The notes beneath the pieces were generated by a model, which had not been told where the DNA came from, did not search any database, and was given only the letters and a program-made list of their open reading frames with translations. Below, piece by piece: positions 62,077 to 64,000 of a DNA stretch of 64,000 bases. The stretch lies in assembly GCA_016183935.1 (NCBI GenBank), contig JACPDR010000013.1:1-64000 (forward strand), given 5' to 3'. A program made the translations under genes and the position numbers. Within the stretch, counting starts at the first letter, position 1; each line of letters opens with the position of its first letter. Origin of the DNA: Caulobacterales bacterium (GTDB lineage: Bacteria > Pseudomonadota > Alphaproteobacteria > Caulobacterales > Caulobacteraceae).

Positions 62077-63267
62077 TCAGGCGGCGGGTGTTGCGGGCGG
62101 CGAGCCACAGTTCGACGAGCCGCTGAATGACGACCAGGACGAGAACGACCGCCAGCCAGGTCGCGGATGGATCAGCATCAGCGCCGTGGTGAACCCGGGT
62201 CCCAGGGTGGTCAGCAGCAGAGGGCCGGGCTCGTCCGCGTCAAGCGCCGCCCTCAGCACGAACAGAACCGTGGCCGAGCTCATGTTGCCGTGGGCGCGCA
62301 ACACCTCGCGGGTGTGGACCATCGCGCCGGAGGTCAGGGCGAAACAGGCTTCCAGTGCGTCGATGACCTTGGCCCCGCCAGGATGGCAGACAAAGCCGCC
62401 GATGTCGGCGGCGGTCAGCCCGTTTCCGGCGAGGAAGGCTTCGGCGATGGGCTTGAAGTCTTGCTGGACGAGGCTGGGGATGTCGCGGCTGAACACCACC
62501 TTCAGCCCGTCGTCGGCCAGGTCCCAACCCATGACGTCCAGGCTGCCGGGCCACGTGTGCTCGTGCGACGCGCCGATGACGGGTCCGACCGCGTCTTGAC
62601 GACACGAAACGACGGCCGCCGCGGCTCCGTCCCCGAACAGGGCGGTGGCGACCAGGTTGGATTTGGAGCGGTCCTGATAGCGAAACGTCAGGGCGCACAG
62701 CTCGACCACCAGCAGCAGCACCCGGCTGTCGGGATGGGCGCGGGCCAGGTCAGCGGCGCGGGCCAGGCCCATGACGCCGCCCGCGCACCCCAGGCCGAAG
62801 ATCGGCAGGCGGCGCACATCGGGGCGAAATGGCATGACTTCCATCAACCGCGCCTCCAGCGACGGCGTGGCGATGCCGGTGGAGCAGACGGTGACGACCG
62901 TGTCGATCTGCCCGGCCGTCACGCTAGCCTCGTCCAGGGCCTTCCGGGCGGACTCAGCCGTCAGCGCCACCGCGTGCTCCAGGAACAGGGCATTGCGTTC
63001 GGAAAAGCTGTGCGGCTTCAGATACCAGTCGATCGGCACGCACGAATGTCGCGTCTCGATCAGGGCGTTGCGATAGATCGGCGCCAGCCGTTCGAAGCCG
63101 CCGTGGGTGGCGCCAAACATCTCCGCGCCATTGGCCGCCACATCCTCCTGGCGCAGGAGGTGCGCTGGCCAGGCGGTGGCGAGACCGGCGAGATGGGCCC
63201 GGCGCGATCCTTCGCCCTCCTCCCGGCCCTGGGAGGCGCCCCGGGACGGGCCCGACGCCGGGGTCAA
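62077..63267 (-). CDS. Type III polyketide synthase (chalcone/alkylpyrone synthase family)
   Basis: This 396-residue ketosynthase has catalytic Cys in FGLGCAGGVMGLARAADLAR, His in FVCHPGGAKVIDALEACF and Asn in AHGNMSSATVLFVLRAAL, the full C-H-N triad. The family segment GIATPSLEARLMEVMPFRPD is also clear. The only fitting start is TTG at 63265-63267, which overlaps the PepSY stop (TTGA), so translation is coupled. The natural end should follow GPGFTTALMLIHP; the last 25 residues read through the next gene's DNA. The product is likely an alkylpyrone or resorcinol. Confidence 0.9.
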   Translation of the reverse strand: MTPASGPSRGASQGREEGEGSRRAHLAGLATAWPAHLLRQEDVAANGAEMFGATHGGFERLAPIYRNALIETRHSCVPIDWYLKPHSFSERNALFLEHAVALTAESARKALDEASVTAGQIDTVVTVCSTGIATPSLEARLMEVMPFRPDVRRLPIFGLGCAGGVMGLARAADLARAHPDSRVLLLVVELCALTFRYQDRSKSNLVATALFGDGAAAAVVSCRQDAVGPVIGASHEHTWPGSLDVMGWDLADDGLKVVFSRDIPSLVQQDFKPIAEAFLAGNGLTAADIGGFVCHPGGAKVIDALEACFALTSGAMVHTREVLRAHGNMSSATVLFVLRAALDADEPGPLLLTTLGPGFTTALMLIHPRPGWRSFSSWSSFSGSSNCGSPPATPAA

Positions 63268-63986
63268 GGGGCCCGTCTGCGAGCCGCGCGCGCCGTCTTC
63301 ACGTCCCGCGAAATCCGTATCCACAACAGGATGAACCCCGATACCACGATGCTCAACGTCAACGCGGTGGTGATGATGATCAGAGGGTGATTGAAATCCT
63401 CGCCGTCGTTCCAGTCCATAACGTGCAGACGCCAGAAGAAGTCGAAGATTCGCCAGATTCCGGAGCGTCGCGACACCACCTCGGCGGTGGCCGGGGACAG
63501 ATAGAAACTGGTCTTCTCGTGGTCCGCGAAATCCACGCGCCAGAGGGGCCCGGTGCGCCCCGTTTCCTGGGGCGCTTCGGGCAGCAGCGCGACGCCGGAC
63601 ACCTCGGCGGTTCCCCGATAGGCCCGCTTGGCGAAGGCCGAGGCTTCCGGGGCCGACAAGGGACCGAACGGCCGACCGGTCAAGGCGGACACGATGATCG
63701 GCTCGCCGCTGGCCGGCTTCAATGTCCAGGCGGGCCCGCGCGGCGTGGTGTGCAGATCCGCCTGCGTAGGGGCCACGCCGGCTCGCCGGGCGATCTCGTC
63801 GAGCGACGGCAGGGCGGCGAGCGCCAGTGGGACCGAGGGCTGTTCGGCCACGCGATGTTCGCTGCGGACCGTCTCGATCGGGATGGCCGTCATGACCAGG
63901 CCGCCGCCGACCCAAAACAGGACCTGAAGGCCGACGACGAGCGCGATCCATTTGTGAAGTTGGGTCGACAGCTTGAGAATCTTCAT
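63264..63986 (-). CDS. PepSY-domain membrane protein
   Basis: This 240-residue protein has an N-terminal helix (LHKWIALVVGLQVLFWVGGG), a periplasmic PepSY-like domain and a C-terminal helix (LIIITTALTLSIVVSGFILL) followed by a basic tail. The pattern HKWI...FWxxGG is typical of PepSY-TM proteins that sit with iron or redox genes. It is complete here, starting at 63986 close to the right edge, and it overlaps the polyketide synthase start. Its role beside a type III PKS is unknown. Confidence 0.82.
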   Translation of the reverse strand: MKILKLSTQLHKWIALVVGLQVLFWVGGGLVMTAIPIETVRSEHRVAEQPSVPLALAALPSLDEIARRAGVAPTQADLHTTPRGPAWTLKPASGEPIIVSALTGRPFGPLSAPEASAFAKRAYRGTAEVSGVALLPEAPQETGRTGPLWRVDFADHEKTSFYLSPATAEVVSRRSGIWRIFDFFWRLHVMDWNDGEDFNHPLIIITTALTLSIVVSGFILLWIRISRDVKTARAARRRAP

Positions 63987-64000
63987 GCTGCGGCTCGTCT

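Overview
The window is GC-rich alphaproteobacterial DNA. It carries a GcrA-type cell-cycle regulator, a TrbBCDE/TraG transfer operon, and a lasso-peptide cluster of the isopeptidase plus TonB-receptor type. Together these point to the Caulobacteraceae, most plausibly Brevundimonas (an inference; no rRNA or housekeeping gene is present). It reads as a mosaic conjugative element (plasmid or ICE) with adaptive cargo. No integrase, replication initiator, IS element or CRISPR array was seen, so the element's ends lie outside the window.

Layout. 1-7.7 kb: minus-strand transfer operon GntR regulator > traG > CopG-like > trbB > (AT-rich gap) > trbC > trbD > trbE > trbJ, running off the left edge. 8.0-18.3 kb: a complete lasso-peptide locus with two tandem precursors, each followed by a GC-rich hairpin, then the RRE-protease (B) and cyclase (C). 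Facing them are an S9 isopeptidase, a TonB-dependent receptor with a signalling domain, a FecR anti-sigma factor and an ECF sigma factor. 18.4-19.3 kb: two tandem small HTH regulators, each 34 bp downstream of a related 16-bp palindrome. 19.5-23.2 kb: Fe3+ ABC importer behind a Fur-box-like palindrome. 23.4-24.2 kb: a DksA/TraR-type zinc protein and a probable frameshifted gene. 24.3-27.7 kb: sulfide/persulfide module (TauE permease, two rhodaneses, SqrR/BigR-type regulator, divergent persulfide-dioxygenase-like hydrolase, DUF302). 27.9-34.4 kb: QseBC-type two-component system divergent from an Scs-like periplasmic thiol-redox operon (DsbD, Lgt-like/TlpA fusion, DsbA lipoprotein, second MBL hydrolase). 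34.5-47.9 kb: mobile-element core with relaxase, DUF2493 protein, GcrA, two SSBs, a giant methylase-helicase of the strawberry-notch family, ParB, Toprim protein, RadC and a nuclease. 48.7 kb: a degenerate tRNA-like structure. 48.9-57.0 kb: copper island (DUF305 tandem lipoprotein, cysteine-rich Cu-storage protein, CusF-CusA-CusB-CusC and a small secreted protein). 57.2-60.0 kb: ars operon (arsR-arsC-acr3-arsH). 60.2-61.5 kb: copC-copD. 61.5-64 kb: PepSY protein, type III polyketide synthase and an isoprenylcysteine-methyltransferase-like protein that looks frameshifted.

How it works together. The transfer genes, relaxase and SSB/ParB/helicase block move and maintain the element. Copper efflux and storage, arsenite efflux, periplasmic disulfide repair and persulfide detoxification form a coherent metal and thiol-stress cargo. 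The lasso locus encodes synthesis, sensing and uptake, and intracellular opening of its own product, with no dedicated ABC exporter.

Points most worth a second look: the twin lasso precursors with a predicted Asp1 ring and paired hairpins; the two orphan C-protein-like regulators with matching palindromes; a 14-bp motif repeated upstream of two copper-island genes; an element-borne GcrA; and the frame breaks around the type III PKS partner gene.
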